Assembly: GCA_000827495.1 (NCBI GenBank) | Contig: KN817542.1 | Coordinates: 285,886-349,885, forward strand | Length of the DNA: 64,000 nucleotides | Direction of reading: 5' to 3' | Source: Hypholoma sublateritium FD-334 SS-4 | Lineage: Eukaryota > Basidiomycota > Agaricomycetes > Agaricales > Strophariaceae | In this document: positions 1-14,645 of the stretch, piece after piece | How the letters are laid out: every line of letters begins with the position of its first letter | How positions within the stretch are numbered: position 1 is the stretch's first letter | Program-made: the position numbers and the translations under genes | The notes under the pieces: model-generated | Told to the model about the DNA's origin: nothing | What the model saw: the letters and a program-made list of their open reading frames with translations, nothing else | Databases searched by the model: none

Positions 1-1302
1 CTCCTCTCTACCCTAGACCACGAAATGTAATGACATTATCTCCCTGTTCACGCAGATGGTCGCAATGGCCGTTATCATTTTCGGCTTCTGGAACGTGCCC
101 GTCGTGCGCAACTTCATCAATCCCCTTAAGCTGTTTGCGATTGGGTGGCATGAGCTGTGCCATATATCTGCTGTCTGTACGCGCGCGCCGCGTGTCCTCT
201 TCGTGCTCGTGATGGAGAATACTCAACGTTTTGCCTCCCTTTTTCATCATTTAGGCTATCCTCACTGGTGGGCGCATACTTAAAATCACGATCGATCCGC
301 ATGTCGGCGGCGCGACGATCGTGGAGGGCGGCAGCCCGTGGTTCACGCTCTCGGCGGGGTACATCGGCTCGACGTTACTTGGCGGCGTGTTTATACTGGG
401 CGGGTGGGACACCCTAGTGGCGAAGGTCATGAGCTTCGTACTCGGCGTGGGGCTGGTGCTTCCATTAGTACTTGTGCGGGATAAACTGTGCGTCACGATC
501 AATGGGATGCGCCGTGGTTTTTAGCTAACGTATCGATACAGGACGATCCTGCTGACTATATGCTACGAGGCTCTGCTCATCGGGTTCTGGTTTATAGATC
601 ACGCGTATGTCCTCGATCCAGAAAATTGCTCATCGTCGCGCTAATATCGAGACAGACAAGCGCTTCGTTGGTACTGCTTATTTGTCGGCGTAATGAAGTA
701 CGTCTCAAAGATCAATTTTCTGTATACTCGGAGGTTGACATTCTCTAAGCATCCTCTTTGTAATCTGTGAGTTCAGTCTTTCATCTAGATTATATATAAG
801 TGAATATTGATTTTTGTTATCAGGGGATGTGGCCGATGACAGATTCTTCCACAAAACCAACGACTCTGATGCCACGCAATTCTCGATACTATTTCCGCGG
901 ATTAGTGCCCACGGTAGACTTACATTCAAAATCTCCTCAAATGCTGTTTTATTAACCTTGTCTTTCTTTAGTCTGGGCTGCCTTTTGGATATTCTTCCAA
1001 CTGGGCGCTCTAGCCAGTTTCTCCATCTTGGGCATCTTCGCATTCAAAGTGAGAAATCGAAAATTAACTTCATTCGTTGTGACTAACTCTGTTGGTAGCT
1101 TACAACTGACGAGATGAACACGCAAGCTGGTGTGTATTTTCCTATTTTTGAACGCCTGATACTAGATAAGTTGACCTATTTCCGCTCGAAGCTATGTTTC
1201 TTCCGACATAAGACCCCATTACCATTGGTTGTAATCTCGGAGCCCAGCATTGCTTTCCACCACTCACGAACTATACGCCTCGTCATCTACCTCAAGTCAT
1301 AG
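1..1302 (+). CDS. Peptidase M50B-like membrane metallopeptidase, 5' end outside window
   Basis: This is a multi-pass membrane protein of the M50B-like (site-2-protease-related) family. The first visible exon starts after an acceptor at 55 and reads MVAMAVIIFGFWNVP..., then IGWHELCHIS, which holds the HExxH zinc-binding motif. The next exon (about 256-490) gives ILTGGRILKI and a glycine-rich hydrophobic stretch, SAGYIGSTLLGGVFILGGW, typical of the family. Later exons (from 522, about 655 and 825) give ICYEALLIGFWFIDHA, ALRWYCLFVGVM and WAAFWIFFQLGALASF. Earlier exons should lie left of the window. The C-terminal exon is uncertain: the frame after TTDEMNTQAG stays open to 1302, but a donor (GTGTGT near 1131) could end it sooner. 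The cellular substrate is unknown. The family call is fairly safe; the exact borders are not. Confidence 0.75.
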
Positions 1303-1933
1303 ACATTCCCCATGCCATTTATACCACCCTTACTCGCCGATTTCATCCAGGATCTCCAGCCTGCCGCGCAGCTATACAGGATTGGTGATCTCGTATTTTC
1401 ATGACTATTCCTACTTATTACGTCCTTGCTCATTGTTTTGATACCCTCATCCTTCTGACCACGCGTGTAATTGTACATACTCCTACGGCCACTCAGATCC
1501 ATGCATTTTCAAAAGCTCCTCGGCATTTGTGTATGACTTCCCATCGCAATTTGATTATTTTTTTGAAAATGATTTTTTATTTCTGGTCTTCAGCAGTTCT
1601 CCAGAACGTCATTTTATTGATTGATAATGATATGTATAGGGGGTAATGATACTAAGTTGTGCGTGTATAAGAGAGGCGAAGAATCCACGGATACGCCTAA
1701 CGAGATGCATTTGTCCATAGATGTAGGCCGGCAATTGAAGGGGTCGTGTCTCATCAACGTCCACTGTTTGTTCAGGCCGGTCTGCTGCTTGCGTTCACGA
1801 TACATAGAATGAACATGATGGTTTCGATTAAGTTGGGCATGAAGTCGTTTCAGATGTTACATTTTTTGCCGAAAGGGTCGCGTGGGGTATGTCGAGCGCG
1901 GGACAAACGTCAGCAGGCGGCTGGCGGTCAGAT
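1303..1933. other. Intergenic stretch between convergent gene ends
   Basis: This 630-base AT-richer stretch separates the 3' end of the M50B-like gene from the 3' end of FIS1. Only short open frames are present, with no recognisable protein similarity. It probably holds the two 3' untranslated regions. Confidence 0.5.
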
Positions 1934-2631
1934 TTATTTGCGAGCTCGCCGTATGAGGCCTGCGAGGACCAGAGTCCCGAGTGCGGCGACACCTCCGACG
2001 AGCGCCATGCCGATGTACCCGTCTAAAGCGAAACAAGGTCAGCTTTGCCAGCTTAAATCTAATGAGATACATACCCCGCGCAGCACCCCTTTCAACTAGT
2101 TGCGCAAGAGATTGTGCTTGCAAATTCGTCGGCTCTTTCTCTAGTAGAAGGGCTAGACGAGCGCCATGACGTATGTCAGCCCCGGCGGGAGCTGCGGGGC
2201 AGAGGAATCGACGCACCGTTAAACCGCTTCGCTTCCTCAAAGTTACCCATCTTGAAGTAGCCTAGCGCGAGGTAGTACAGGCATTCGCGCCGTCGTGCGG
2301 GCTCGGCGCGGTATAGCTCTATTTGCGGTGCAATGAATGTTGAGTGCACGATCTAATCTAGTTAGGAATGGTGGACGCACCCTGCAGGATCCTAACGCCT
2401 TCCACTTGGTGCTCGTGCTTTGGGCTCTTGATGAGGCCCCATGCGAAGTTGAATTTTGTCTGCGTAGTGACATGGTCTTGCGCCAGCTCCTTCTGGTACT
2501 GAAGCCGTAGCACCTGAAAGACAGCTGAAGCTTGTTGTTGAGACGGCGTCGGACAAATGGAGGCTTACCTCAAGCTCGTCGTAGTCAAGCGACATTTCCG
2601 CGTCGGCGGCGTATGGTAGTTCTGTGGGCAT
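1934..2631 (-). CDS. FIS1: Mitochondrial fission 1 protein
   Basis: FIS1 is the tail-anchored receptor on the outer mitochondrial and peroxisomal membranes that recruits the fission machinery. The gene has five exons. Exon 1 starts [20 protein letters not shown]. Exon 2 carries [15 protein letters not shown] followed by a VEGVRIL segment, the first TPR-like helices. Exon 3 gives [20 protein letters not shown], the second TPR. Exon 4 gives [19 protein letters not shown]. The last exon encodes [16 protein letters not shown] and a short basic tail, RRARK, which is the canonical C-terminal anchor. Total length is about 155 residues, normal for the family. It is divergent from U2AF2, with only 184 bases between the two start codons. 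Confidence is high because every family landmark is present in order. Confidence 0.93.
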
Positions 2632-2815
2632 GGTGGGGTAAGATAAGGAGATGTGGATTGGGAGTCAGCACTGCGCCGCAAGTAGACGCTACTAAGAGAC
2701 AGACGGCTCAAAGGCAGTTGCGGAGTTTGAACTGTCGGCTGCCCACCTTCAATTCTTGTACACGTCTTTGCGGCAGCACATCCATCTGCAAAACCATCAG
2801 CGCCGCCATTCAACC
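2632..2815. promoter_or_regulatory. Shared FIS1/U2AF2 bidirectional promoter region
   Basis: Only 184 bases separate the start codons of the divergent FIS1 (-) and U2AF2 (+) genes, so both promoters and 5' leaders must lie here. No clear TATA box was seen. This is inferred from gene layout. Confidence 0.6.
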
Positions 2816-5067
<2,252 letters not shown>

Positions 5068-7013
5068 ACGTTCTGCGTTTGTTGTGTGCTTTCAGTTCTT
5101 GTTGTCAAAGTGTTGGTGATGTGCGTGGTATGCTATGATATACATTATGGACGTTTCATGCTTTGTTGCGTGCCGCAATAAAAAAATTCCTCGTCTACTG
5201 CCCACCGCATGGTGAGCAACGCAGATAGATTGCGCACTACAACATCATTAGGTACAAGGTTTACAAACAGCGACACGCAACTTGCAAGTGGCAAGAGCCT
5301 CAATTGATATGCATGCACGAAGTGGAAAGAATATAATTGAACTACTGCAAGTGTGCCTACGATATCTAGTTGGGCCATACCGAAGCTCAGAAATGGGACC
5401 TACCAGTACCGGTGGCGGGAAAGCATTCCATTCTTATAAAGTAGAAGACTAGAAGGAAAGGTATTAGTACTAAGCTTTGCAATCTTGAAGAAACTTAAAA
5501 GGGCGAAGAGGATTGGAGTGACGTGTCAGATACCGTTGTAGTAAGGTTAACTCAACGAGAATGCTCGTCCGTAGACGGCAAGCCCTCGTGGTACAGTAAA
5601 AATTGTGTCATCATTGTGACTCCAAAAGAATGCGCCTTGTACAGAAAGAAGATGAACCACATGGAAGATACTCACGTATAGGATGCTTTATGTACATGCG
5701 GCATGAACGTCAACCTGAGAAGAAAAAGTTTGGTGAGTTCGGTGTGAACGAGCAGGGCAAAAAGTGAAGGAGAAGATGGGAGGAGTCAGCTACTGTTGTA
5801 GAATGTGACCTCAACAAACGCGCGAACTCTTTTCAGAGGCTCGTGTTTGATTCGGACAGTGTGAATATATTGTAATCATTCGTATAAGATGGGATGGAAG
5901 AGAAGAAGTGAAGGAAAAGCAAAGAAAAGCGCGGCGTGCGACGAACCATTGACAGTGCACTTGGTTAAGTGGAGCTCGGACGATATGTGCATTCGTTATG
6001 CATGCATCTATGATTACAGTCAGTAAACTGACCCCCTTCAAAATTTGTTGCAAAGTGAAGGAAATATCAGTCCCGAAAGATGGTTAATTGATTGGCAGCA
6101 TGGTGAGGCGAACCTCCTAGCCTTCATTTCGAAAGTATCGTATGCATCATAAAATGAAGGGTATGGCGAAAAAGGGACTCGAAGGCGGCGAAAAGATGCT
6201 CACCTGGATGTGTCGCCAGAAGGCTACGGCCGGTCTGGCTCTACCTTCATGAGATATGGACGTCTTTGAGAAGAAGAGGAAAAGTTGTATATCAGGTTCC
6301 ATTGTACTCCCGGTGTAGCGCGCTATCGAGAACGCCAAACGGGTGAGCAGAGCATCAACAATGTGGGAGAGAGGAAGGAAGAGACAGAATAAAATTAAAT
6401 ACGAAAAAGTAGGCGTCACAGAATTGTGACGAGCGCGTGCTCTCTTGTCACATCCCGTTCAAGCCGGGCCGCCCCGGACCCCGGTCTATGGTCTCCTTTG
6501 TTCATGCCACCATTCCGACTTGATTCCGACTGATTCCGACACCTGCCAGTGTACGACCAGGCGCCGCTGATGTCCTGCAGCGTGTTTCTTGTGCCAAAGA
6601 CGTAGTTACCTAAACGTCTACAAGCTTGCTGTGCGAGTATCTATGTCATGCATTTACAAGGACACTTCTTGTTCCTGTAGTTTGCCAGATAGTAAGTAAC
6701 TCGAACCTTGAGGCGCGCGTGTGTGAACGGCGGTAGAAGCTTAGGTCAATGTCCGCAAATCATGAGATGACTATCATCTGAGTTCCGGCTATCAAATTCC
6801 TAAAATACGACGATGAATTGGAACTTTGCACTTCCTGAAGCTGCAGCCAAAATCCACATTTATCCTGGCCCTGTCCAGTGCCCATTCTCTACACTCTCTG
6901 AAAAATCTCTCACGGCGCTCGCTGCATCGCCCAGTTGGGGATCTTTCTTCTCTTATATCTACATGACCGCAAAATCTACTAGCATCTCAGGCCCCTGTCC
7001 GTATCACCCCAGC
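5068..7013. other. Long gene-poor interval
   Basis: About 1.9 kb between U2AF2 and the amidase holds only short, unrecognised open frames. It has no tRNA-like or transposon-like structure that I could see. A small direct repeat of an ATTCCGACT-like unit lies at 6511-6540. The right end should contain the amidase promoter and leader. Confidence 0.5.
6511..6540. repeat. Short tandem repeat of an ATTCCGACT unit
   Basis: Three adjacent copies of a roughly 10-base unit (ATTCCGACT, TGATTCCGACT, GATTCCGAC) lie in a non-coding interval. Nothing shows a function. Confidence 0.7.
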
Positions 7014-9515
7014 ATGTGGCCCTTCTCAGCCTCCAACGCCGCAGTCGTCGCCCAGAAGCGCGGAGAGCGCGCACGAGCCCTAGCAAACGTCCCGCAGAGC
7101 GCGTCTCCCTCGCAGGCGGTCTATCTAAAAGCTACAGGTGTGTAACGATGCCGCCGGTAGCGGGTTGCTTATTATAGGCCCCCGTCGCGCTTCTGTGCAA
7201 TCTTATTGACGGCTTCTGTTGACGGGACGCGCAGCCACGGAGATCGTTGAGTACATTGGGCGCGGTGAGTGGACGGCGACGGAGGTCCTGGACGCGTACA
7301 TTGCGCGTGCAGTGTTCGCGCATGCAACGACGAACTGTCTTACGGAAGGTATGTGCGTCTGCAATGTTGTCTTCGTCGTCTTCGTGGTTGACATTGGGCT
7401 TTCGGCCAGTTATGTTCGGCCCCGCCCGCCAACGCGCTGCTGAGCTGGACGCCGAATTCGCGGCCACGAAGAAGCTGAGGGGCCCGCTGCATGGTGTTCC
7501 CGTGAGTACCTTGTACTGGTGCCCAAGGACCTCACATGTATGTAGCAACTGCAGATGAGTATCAAAGACCAGTGTAGGTACCCTTCAACCAACCGCATAG
7601 CTCTCTCTCTATCTGACGATCACAAGTCAATATCAAGGGCTACGACTCGTCAGTGGGATTCTCGCAGTGGACCAACAAGCCAGCAGCGACGAACGCCGAC
7701 GTACGTTGCCGTTACGCGCCTCCCAGACTCCACCCGGGCATTAACACGCGTCCCCACAGCTCGTCAACATCCTGCTTGCTGCGGGTGCCGTCCTGTATGT
7801 GAAGACCAACATCCCGCAGACCATGTTCGCATTTGAGTGCGCGAACCCCGTCTGGGGGCGCACGACGAACCCCTGGAATGCGAATTACACCTGCGGTGGC
7901 AGCTCCGGCGGCGAGGCCGCGCTGCTCGCGATGGACGGCTCCGCGGCGGGCATCGGCAGCGACATCGGTGGCAGCCTGCGCATCCCCGCGGCGTATTGCG
8001 GTATCTACTCGCTCAAGCCCGCGAGCGGTCGCGTGTCGTACTTCGGCGCGAAGGGTGCGCGTTCCCGTCCTGGGTTCGATGCGCTTGAGGTATGCTAAAT
8101 TTCACGGATAGGCCCTGTACCTGGGTTTGAAGGGATTGTGTCCACCGCTGGGCCCATGGGACGGTGCGTAATGCTGCCGCGGCATGTGTGCATACCCTGA
8201 TAATTTTTATTTTCCATATCTCAAGATCGGTGCAAGACCTCGAGCTCATTTCTCGCGCCATCTTTGGCTGTCCCAGCACTGACGGTCTAGTGCCACCTCT
8301 TCCTTTCCGCAACGTCACGCTTCCAAAGAAGCTTAAGTTTGGGTACTATACGTCAGGTTAGCTCTCTTTTCAAAATCGAATTTGGCCTGCCATTCAACAG
8401 TATTCTGTCCGCAGACAACTTCATTAAGGCCTCTCCCGCTTGCAAGCGCGCAGTTTTGGAGACGGTCGAGGCTCTGCGAAGTGCGGGACACGAATGCGTG
8501 GAATTTGAGGTGCCCGATTGTGAGTCGTGTCGTAAAGCTTCCTGGGGTACATCTTTCATGAGCAACTTCCCAGCGTACATCCCCTTCAACGTCTTCGTGT
8601 CGATTAGTTCTTCGGATGGGTACGAGACCATGATGAGCCATCTAGGCCCGGACAAAAAGGTCACTGGATTCCTAAGCTTGCCAGCCCATGCGCACTCACG
8701 TTCCAGTTCTTCTAGGAAAGTGCCTTATTTTTAGTTACTCTAGGCCCAAGTGTCCCTTGTATGTTTCACCGTCAAGTTATATGGTCGACGGTGGTCACTG
8801 ACGAGCTCATTGCTAGCTTTCCTTCGAAACTTTGCGTCCTGGGTTGTTGAGACCTTCTTCGGGGACAAGCTTTTCGCCAACGTTGCTCGCGCCTCGAGGA
8901 AGAAGAGCGTCGGCGAGTATTACAAATCAATTAACGCAAAGAACGAGTACAGAAAGAGATTCCATGAAGAGGTGCGTGTACATAACTGACGTTGCAAATT
9001 CAGTTTTGAAGCATGTTGACTGCAGGTTTGGGACAAGTATGAATTAGACGGCATCATCGCGCCCGTTCAAGCACTCCCCCAACTTCCGCACGGGTAAGAG
9101 ACTTACACGATAATCCAACCAACGCTGACGTTTTTACGCTATCCTTTCATTTAGTGGCTGCGACAAACTTTCTCCGCTGGCAGAGGCCACCATGCTGTAC
9201 AACGTCCTGAACCTGCCTGCCGGCTGCCTCCCTGTCACACGTGTCGATCCTACTAAAGACCAGCTTACGGAGGAATGGGTCAATGGGCCCGGGCTGGGCT
9301 CACGCCTGCTCGAGGCGGGCATCTACAAGGGCAAGGCGCCGGTGTACAACCCCGAGGCGATGAAGGGCATGCCGGTGAACATCCAACTCGTTGGCAAGAA
9401 GTGGGAGGAGGAAAAAGTCCTCGCGATGATGGAAGTCGTTGACGCCGCGCTCGGCAAAGAGCGGGGTTTCGGGCCTGGCGCGTGGGATGCCCACGCGTCG
9501 AACGGCGCACCTTGA
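7014..9515 (+). CDS. Amidase-signature family hydrolase (acetamidase/fatty-acid-amide-hydrolase-like)
   Basis: The enzyme should hydrolyse an amide bond using a Ser-Ser-Lys triad. The lysine is in GVPMSIKDQ, the bridging serine in CGGSSGGEAAL, and the nucleophile in GSDIGGSLRIPAAYCGIY. About ten exons can be threaded. MWPFSASNAAVVAQKRGERA starts the protein at 7014, and ATEIVEYIGRGEWTATEVL follows the first intron. Later exons give VKTNIPQTMFAFECANPVWG and KNEYRKRFHEEVWDKYELDG. The last exon (from about 9157) ends in GFGPGAWDAHASNGAP. Length is about 560 residues, normal for fungal amidases. The open frame continues upstream to 6813, but the initiator at 7014 fits the family better. Substrate cannot be read from sequence. 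There are no pathway neighbours. Confidence 0.9.
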
Positions 9516-9755
9516 GCATATTTTTATGTACTCCCCCGCTTCTGTTTTTTGTCACGGGTCCTGTAGAACGGTAGTTTTGGTATTCGGTAGCTAAATAATA
9601 CAATCCTGATGAGTTCGTCGCGCGTCTTTGAAACAGAGCAGGTGGGCGGTTGCGGGGAACGGCAGGTGACTAGCGAAGGATGAGTATATCGCGGGTCCTT
9701 GAAACAATAGGCGGGCGGTTGCGGGGAATGAATAGCGAGGAGCCGGGGATCTGGA

Positions 9756-10195
9756 TCATGAGGTGGGGCGGCCTGCACGGCGGTCGTCCTTCCGTTGTTT
9801 GATCTGCGCAGGTATTAAGCGGGGTACAACAGCAAACACACGCGCCGCTGCTCACCCAAGTGCTCTTGCAGTCCCGGTAGGCCTGAAAGTACGCGAGACA
9901 TGCATCCCTGTCGTAGTCGTTCCGATTCAGGCAGTCCATCGACGCTTTAGAGGCATCTGCACACGGGCTGCACGCGCAGACATCAGCAATGTGCCGAGCC
10001 ACACGGCATGGAAAACACGCACTCGATAAACTTGGAGCTAACGTGCCGGCCCTATAGGATTGGAAAAGTAGGCATGGGCGCGCGTCCATCACAAATGGCC
10101 TGGGCACGCACGGAAAACTGCTCTTTGTAGTCGAGAGGCTTGACATTCGCCTCCGGCGCAGCGATGGCCTCCCCCTTCGTTCCTCCCTTAGACAT
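9756..10195 (-). CDS. COX23: Cox23-type twin CX9C mitochondrial protein
   Basis: Cox23-like proteins act in the mitochondrial intermembrane space in copper delivery and cytochrome c oxidase assembly. Four exons give about 90 residues. The N-terminal part contains YKEQFSGRHVSSKFID. The CHCH core has the two required motifs: C-ADASKASMD-C and C-LAYFQAYRD-C, each with exactly nine residues between cysteines. The family signature CLNRNDYDRDAC joins them, and the tail is STWIKQRKDDRR. The start is set by the ATG at 10195 (MSKGGTKGEA). A late intron (GTGAGC to CGCAG) must be removed to avoid a spurious extension. It lies convergent with the amidase, 240 bases from its stop codon. Confidence 0.9.
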
Positions 10196-11755
10196 CCTTG
10201 GTTTGAGAAGTGCAGATATTGTTTGATTAGTTTGTGGCGCCTAATGGATGGGAGGAGGCGGTGAGAGAGTGAAGGTTGCCGCTTTCGAACTGGCGGCTTC
10301 TACCAGCGCGCGGGAAGCATGTGACTTTGACGCCGAGTTGCCGAACGTTACCGATCATTCAGTCAAGCGCCCGTGATCCTCATTGCTGATTGCCAACTGA
10401 ATCACTGATACATGGAAGGCGAATGCTAACACGCAGCTCCCTCGAGTATTCATTTCCGAACAGCCTTATGAACACCAAACGATATATCTCCGGTAGAGGC
10501 TGAGCGCCGAAACACTATACCCGGTTCAAATATATCCTCCAATGCCACGCGCAATCAGCCAATACTAATCAGCACGCATTACCCTCACCATTTCTAACAC
10601 CAATCCCTATGGGTTCAAGAGTATAGAGCGCAGAATTAAGCTCTCGTAAAGAACTTCCCCTGCTGACTGTTCCAATGACTAAATCAATCATCCGAATAAG
10701 AGCATTCACTACCACATGCTTATAACAATTTGCAGAATTGCCAGTGCGACATGCCATACTACGAGTATGAAAATAACCACTCCGGGCACCATACATGTGG
10801 TGGGTGTTCAGTGCACTTACTTAGTAGAGTATATATACAGTTTCTGGCAAGAACGATCTTCAAGAGGCTCTGGACAGAGCCTATTTACGTCTATAAAATT
10901 CTAGATTCTAACAGCGTGTTGATAAATAACCGCCTGGCTGCACGCCCCATGAGGTGCAAGCTCCCTGACTTCAGTGTGGTAGAGATGTGATATTTAGACG
11001 ACGGTGTGAATTTGAATGGTCATATAAATCAGAAATAGGCAACGCCAATCCTCGCACTCCTGCCTTGATACTCATAGTACGAATTTCGGTAAAAGGTGGC
11101 AGAGTATATCCCAATTCAAGTACATCTAGAGCTATCTGAGGGAAGAGGCAGTATACCTCCTCTTTTCGCGCCCTATTCTCGTCTGTCGCATGGCTTATAT
11201 CCAGATGCCAGCAATGTCGATAAAGTTTCTCGCTTGTGTCGATGTAGATATTTTCTGGACGATCAAAGGTTCTGTGAATGTCCCTCCGACCTTCCCAGTT
11301 TATTTAAAAGTATGTAAGACGCGACACCGCTTGCCCTCAGCCTGCTCCGTATGTTACTCGCACCATTGTTATAAAATCTAAGTGTAGAATAAATATCAGG
11401 TGGCGAAATGCCCGCTCCCCGTCGTCCCAGAAATAAATATACTAGTCTAGAAAGGTATGTTGTAAGAGTTTGCTAAAGCGCGATCAGGTGCATTATATGT
11501 TAAGAAATCAGTAAGATACGCGAAATCACCGTGTCCGAGTTGCTTTAATAGATATAGAGCGATTGTGATTTGTAGTAGAATATGGGAGGCGATCCTCGCA
11601 GTATTATGGCAGTAGTTCGCGCTCAATGCCGTCGCCAACGTCGTTTCTGCATCAGCCTTCCTGAAGTCCCCTGTTATGTATATAGTTACGGAGTTGCGCA
11701 TGCTTCTTGGGTGCTCTTGGGAAAAGCTGCACGCAACCTGAGTGTGTTATCTGTT
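10196..11755. other. Gene-poor interval, possibly with decayed membrane-protein exons
   Basis: About 1.56 kb with no gene that I can support. Around 10730-10800 the minus strand can encode a strongly hydrophobic helix (MVPGVVIFILVVWHVALAIL), but neighbouring frames break quickly. It could be a relic of a multi-pass protein or chance. The left edge should contain the COX23 promoter. Confidence 0.4.
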
Positions 11756-12693
11756 TCAGCTCCCACCGCGAGGAGGTGATGACGACATCGTCGTCGTCGA
11801 TCTAACTCGGTCTCTCGCTGGGGTGTTTCCGACAGCCGGAGAAGGAATTTGATTCAGTGATAGTGTTGGTGAGAATGCCATGGGCGATCGGGGCGACTCG
11901 ATATTATTCGAGAACGTTTCTGTTTCGTCTTTCTTCGTCTCTCTCCATCGGTTCACTATAGGAGCCAAAATGAATCCAAGAAAAGGCAGGACGCAGAATA
12001 CGCCGAGGCAGGTGAGGCCTATCCGTGTTTTTCTGGATTCTTGCAGCCAGACGTACACCAGCAGCTGTGCGAGAATGGTCCACGCTCCTCCAATAAAACA
12101 AAGCAACCCTGTGAATAGAGGTAGTCGTGAGCGTTCTTTCCTTCACAGAAAAGCGAAAGCAGCGGGACCAACAATGCCAGACTACCCATTGCCACAGCGC
12201 CCCGACCCCGTAGATTCGGAGAATTCCCTCTTGTCCTGACACAATCCTCCCGCCCATCGGTACATTCTTATCGCGCGATGCACGGTAGGGGACTTCTCCG
12301 AGGCGGTCGAGAAGAATGAAGCAGCTCATACAAGCACTGATGTTGAGGAATATTGATACATATCCAATCACCTCAAGCGCGTTCAGCGCGCCCTGCGAAT
12401 TTTGATGCGCGACGTGGAAATTTTGGGAATTGGTGAAGAAGAACAGTAGTAGCGTCCCGACGATGGTGAGCAGGCCGGACTTGTGAAATAGAGATGAGCC
12501 GGCGCTCCGCTCATGACAACAGTGTATTTACAGTAATCGCACTGTTCTGACAAGTGACTAACCATCCCTGCTGGATGTATTCCACTGTTTGCGGTAGTCT
12601 ATCTAGGTAACATACAAATGTTAACTGGAACGTCTGGACATGAAGTTTGAACGACTTACAGTCCAGGATAGTGGATTTAGTGAGATTGGGCAT
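11756..12693 (-). CDS. Uncharacterised multi-pass membrane protein (parent of a decayed copy at 29 kb)
   Basis: Spliced exons read MPNLTKSTILDY, then QTVEYIQQGCAGSSLFHK. These are followed by four hydrophobic segments: GLLTIVGTLLLFFF, VIGYVSIFLNISACMSCFIL, WQWVVWHWLLCFIGGAWTI, and TCLGVFCVLPFLGFILAPIV. Between segments 2 and 3 lies a charged loop (LDRLGEVPYRASRDKN). The tail is about 60 residues, polar, serine/proline-rich and probably cytoplasmic. An intron between VVWH and WLLCF (GTTGGT to CACAG, 62 nt) is needed for the frame. Similar architectures are common in Agaricomycetes without a known function. The start at 12693 is provisional: 12796-12981 and about 13080-13140 also look exon-like on this strand, and the latter is conserved in the second copy, so more N-terminal exons are possible. 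Confidence 0.65.
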
Positions 12694-13703
12694 AATTCAA
12701 ATAATGTTAGAATAGAAGTGATTGGCCTTGCTGGGGAAATTCTGAAAACCAAGTGCCCTTAAGAGAGGAGAATGAAGCTGTACGAGACAAGGGTTTCACA
12801 AAACACGGATGCCGACTCCAAAATTATTCACAAGCCCAGATACTGCGAGGTACACTGCCTTAGGCACCGTGCTTTGAAACCCTGTCACAATCTGCGCGTT
12901 TAACATCAGGATCGGGGCGGACCACTGGCGAATTTGTGTACGACCATGATGATACGCTATCATTGCCAGCATGAGGCTCACTCGTCGATTGTGGACTCTC
13001 GAGTCAAGTCCTGTATAAGCACCGCCATGCGAAGTGGAATGAATGATGAGATTAAATGGATACGGCAGCGAGCGATGACTTACGTTTAGACAACCGTCGC
13101 AATTGTTCGTTAGGAATGATAGGGGTGACGGGGAACGGAATGCCTCATGTAAATGGAGCCCACAGTTAGGCCATGATATCTAAGCGTATCTCATCCGTTA
13201 GAAGCGGCTTGAAAATAGTAGATCCGCAAGACAGCAGAGGTCGAATATTGACAGAGAAGGCGAGCGGCGCGGAACGAGCTGGTCCTGTGGAGAACCTATT
13301 TGATATGACCATAATTTATCACCAGTTTGCTGCATCGGTGGCGTCATATCGAAGTTTTGGAGGACAAAAACAAAAGAATGTCAACATACAGTGAGCTTGA
13401 TATCGCACTCCTCCAAATATTGGTCAATCCACCGTAAGTCTCAAGTAACGTATCTATTTGCATTATATCTGGAGCAGATAGCAGAGAAAGATTATTTTTA
13501 TGCATCGTGCAGCCAAAAGGATCGCCCGAGGAGGAGCCCGACTTGAAAGATCGGAGAGCCGATTTTCGGTTGTGGTGGCAGAGGAGAGAGAGAGAATGAC
13601 GGTCGTGAGAATTATAAGTTTAGCGCGGGTCCCAATCGGCCATTCTTCTCCAGCCTAGCTTTATACCACATTCCATCTACTACCTTAGTCCTTGCAGTTG
13701 TCC
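12694..13703. other. Region between divergent genes, possibly with upstream exons of the membrane protein
   Basis: The minus strand has short exon-like frames at about 12796-12981 (AQIVTGFQSTVPKAVYLAVS) and 13080-13140 (FPVTPIIPNEQLRRLSK, followed by a GTAAGT donor). The second block is conserved in the decayed copy at about 29500-29560 (FSVLPIIPSAQSQWVVK), which supports it being an upstream exon. The right part should hold the promoter of the dolichyl-diphosphatase gene. Confidence 0.45.
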
Positions 13704-14645
13704 ATGAGGATGTATGAAGGCCCGCGCGCTTCACTAGACCTAACACATGTCCTATGTATGTGTTCTCCCATCATACTGAATGCGTAACAAACCGTTCATT
13801 TCCCAGCGAATTCCCTCTTGCAGATGATGATTCATCGCTCTTTTCGCTCTGCCTGGCCCTCATAACACTAAGCCCAATCCTTCTAATGGTAAATACAGGT
13901 GTATCATACAATGCTATCTATCAATAAGGCCGATAGGCTTCGTACGCAGCATTAGCGGTTCAAACACGAGAATTTCTCGTAATAACCATGTGGGCAGGAC
14001 AATTCTTCGGCGAATTGCTCAACTGGGTCATAAAGCACTCTATCAAGCAGGACCGCCCGATAGGTGAGTACAGAGTGACCTTTCAGAGTGCTTGGTCTAA
14101 CAGATCCATAGAAAATATTGGCAATGGATATGGGTTCCCCTCATCACATAGCCAGTATATGGCATATTTTACATCATTTTTAGTCTGCCACCTGTATTCC
14201 CGGCATCGGTTTTCTTCGTGCGGAATTCCGGCGCTAGATTTTCTCTTCCGTTCTGCTGTGTATGTCGCACTTTTGGCGTGGACAGGCTTGGTGGCATACT
14301 CACGGTACGTCGTTTATTTTATCCACACAATACAAAACTAAACATCTCCACAGATATTATCTCGGATACCACAACGCGCACCAAATACTCTGGGGACTGG
14401 GTATTGGTACTGTCCTAGGCACAACATTGTATATTGTTGCCCAAGCTATTCCCAGTCAATATCCCACCTCGCCATTGGGACGAGTGAAAACATCACTACT
14501 GAACAACCCTGTCATCGTATGGCTCCAAATACGAGACGGATGGACCGTATGGCCAGATGGCGGCCGCGAGGCAGAATGGATCAGGTGGAGAGAGGAATGG
14601 AAGAAGCAGCAAAAAATCGCGACAACCAAAACTAAAACCCGATGA
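13704..14645 (+). CDS. CAX4: Dolichyl-diphosphatase (PAP2 superfamily)
   Basis: The enzyme dephosphorylates dolichyl diphosphate on the ER lumenal side, recycling the lipid carrier for N-glycosylation. The start MRMYEGPRASLDLTHVL is typical of the fungal family. All three phosphatase motifs are present: KHSIKQDRP (motif 1), NGYGFPSSHSQYMAYF (motif 2) and YSRYYLGYHNAHQILWG (motif 3, with the catalytic histidine). Several hydrophobic segments surround them (LFSLCLALITLSPILLM, FRSAVYVALLAWTGLVAY). The C-terminus is basic and polar, about 240 residues in all. At least five exons are joined by short introns. The upstream minus-strand membrane gene is divergent. Confidence is high from motif spacing. 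Confidence 0.92.

Noticed and set aside
10730..10990. Plus-strand 86-codon frame with paired cysteines
   Set aside because: It has no family resemblance, no promoter or intron pattern, and is too short to support on its own.
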